From assembly GCA_905211345.1 (NCBI GenBank), contig CAJMAO010000092.1, positions 1 to 5,167 of the forward strand: DNA of 5,167 bases. Direction: 5' to 3'. Under the pieces are notes generated by a model. That model searched no databases and had not been told where the DNA came from. It saw only the letters and a list, made by a program, of their open reading frames with translations. This DNA is from an uncultured Prevotella sp. GTDB taxonomy: Bacteria; Bacteroidota; Bacteroidia; Bacteroidales; Bacteroidaceae. This document shows, one piece after another, positions 4,347-5,167 of this stretch; the stretch's first letter is position 1, and each line of letters begins with the position of its first letter. Position numbers and translations under genes: made by a program.

Positions 4347-5054
4347 ATGATAAAGAAACACATTCCCAACACTATTACTTGCTGCAATCTCTTGTCAGGT
4401 TGCGTTGCCACGGCTTTCGCTTTCGGCGGGCAGCTTGGCATGGCTTTCCTGTTCATTGTCATAGGTGCGGTGTTCGATTTCTTCGACGGCATGAGCGCCC
4501 GTTTGCTGGGAGTGTCGTCGCCGATAGGCAAGGAGCTTGACTCGTTGGCCGATGACGTGACGTTCGGTGTGGCGCCCGCCACGATCGTGTTTTTCGAGCT
4601 TGGCGTAATGGATTACCCATCTTGGCTCGAGTTCTCGCGCCCGGTGCTGCCGTTTTTCGCCTACGTCATGGCGGCGTTTTCGGCGTTGAGGCTGGCCAAG
4701 TTCAACCTCGACGAGCGCCAGACGATGGGTTTCATCGGTCTTCCTACGCCTGCCAACGCCCTGTTCTGGGCCTCGTTGGTGGTAGGTATGGGCTCATGGC
4801 TCGAGAGTTCGCCGTATATGGTGCTGGTTGTGCTGGCCTTAGTCATGGCGAGCAGTTTCGTAATGGTGGCCGAGATACCAATGTTCGCCCTGAAGTTCAA
4901 GCACTGGAGCTGGAACGGCAACCGTCTGCGTTATGTCTTTATCATAACTTGCGTGCCTCTGCTGGCCGTGTTCCGCATATCGGCTTTTGCCATAATAGTG
5001 GCATGGTATGTGCTTCTTTCCGTTTACGCTAACAGCAAATCTGATAAAAGATGA
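4347..5054 (+). CDS. pssA: CDP-diacylglycerol-serine O-phosphatidyltransferase
   Basis: This 235-residue integral membrane enzyme joins CDP-diacylglycerol and L-serine to give phosphatidylserine and CMP. It supplies the substrate for the decarboxylase encoded just upstream. The full CDP-alcohol phosphotransferase signature D-x2-D-G-x2-A-R-x8-G-x3-D-x3-D is present with Asp44, Asp47, Gly48, Ala51, Arg52, Gly61, Asp65 and Asp69; these aspartates bind metal and catalyse the transfer. IPNTITCCNLLSG (6-18) at the start and RLAKFN followed by GLPTPANALF are typical of the PssA branch. Several hydrophobic segments span the rest, and the C terminus is short and charged. The start at 4347 gives the expected N terminus. 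Its stop codon overlaps the ATG of the next gene. Confidence 0.95.
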   Translation: MIKKHIPNTITCCNLLSGCVATAFAFGGQLGMAFLFIVIGAVFDFFDGMSARLLGVSSPIGKELDSLADDVTFGVAPATIVFFELGVMDYPSWLEFSRPVLPFFAYVMAAFSALRLAKFNLDERQTMGFIGLPTPANALFWASLVVGMGSWLESSPYMVLVVLALVMASSFVMVAEIPMFALKFKHWSWNGNRLRYVFIITCVPLLAVFRISAFAIIVAWYVLLSVYANSKSDKR

Positions 5055-5167
5055 TAGCTTTTCTCAACTTCATTCTGGTGATATTGCTCGTCGTATTCAT
5101 CGTGGTTTGCGTCGTGGCTTACCGTATTTACCGCTCTTTCAGCAACTTAAAGCGGCGGTTCACTACA
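5051..5167 (+). CDS. Small membrane protein, DUF4834-like, cut by the window end
   Basis: The ATG overlaps the pssA stop codon (ATGA, sharing 5052-5053), a sign of translational coupling. The 39 residues visible start with a long hydrophobic segment (about 3-24, FLNFILVILLVVFIVV onward) followed by a basic turn (YRIYRSFSNLKRRF). This is the pattern of the small one-span proteins annotated DUF4834 that I associate with the gene after pssA in Bacteroidales. That family assignment relies on position and the N-terminal pattern, and the function is unknown. The frame is open to the last base of the window, so the C terminus is missing. Confidence 0.75.
   Translation, partial: MIAFLNFILVILLVVFIVVCVVAYRIYRSFSNLKRRFTT

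Overview
The window most likely comes from a Bacteroidota chromosome, probably order Bacteroidales and plausibly Prevotellaceae. The support is threefold: promoters of the Bacteroides type (TAnnTTTG -7 box, TTTG -33 box), a psd-pssA-small membrane protein gene order that I associate with Bacteroidales, and a small secreted protein with a carboxypeptidase-like regulatory fold. The genus is an inference.

Left part (1-2670): a two-gene restriction-modification (RM) cassette. A putative type II restriction endonuclease of PD-(D/E)XK type (285-1127) is followed 7 bases later by a clear C5-cytosine DNA methyltransferase (1135-2271). The cassette lies between two direct copies of a 72-base sequence (1-72 and 2599-2670) that differ at only two positions. 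Upstream of the endonuclease is an AT-rich leader with two copies of a small dyad (TTTGAACAAA) and a good -7 promoter box. Downstream of the methyltransferase is about 330 bases of GC-rich non-coding DNA with six GGCCGT words, an 18-base perfect palindrome and a 22-base tandem repeat pair, leading into the right copy of the 72-base repeat.

Middle (2671-3531): about 185 bases with no recognisable content, then a minus-strand gene for a small secreted protein with a carboxypeptidase-like regulatory domain (2856-3344). A divergent intergenic region follows, holding a minus-strand -7 box almost on top of that gene's start and a textbook Bacteroides-type promoter facing right.

Right part (3532-5167): a phospholipid operon. 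psd (phosphatidylserine decarboxylase, 3532-4221) and pssA (CDP-diacylglycerol-serine O-phosphatidyltransferase, 4347-5054) together convert CDP-diacylglycerol and serine to phosphatidylserine and then phosphatidylethanolamine. A small membrane protein gene (5051 onward, cut by the window end) overlaps the pssA stop codon.

The phospholipid genes are ordinary core genome. The most interesting structure is the RM cassette between long direct repeats. It looks like an acquired unit inserted with a long target duplication, or one placed between two copies of a dispersed intergenic repeat. I see no transposase, integrase, CRISPR array, tRNA or rRNA, and no controller-protein gene for the RM system.
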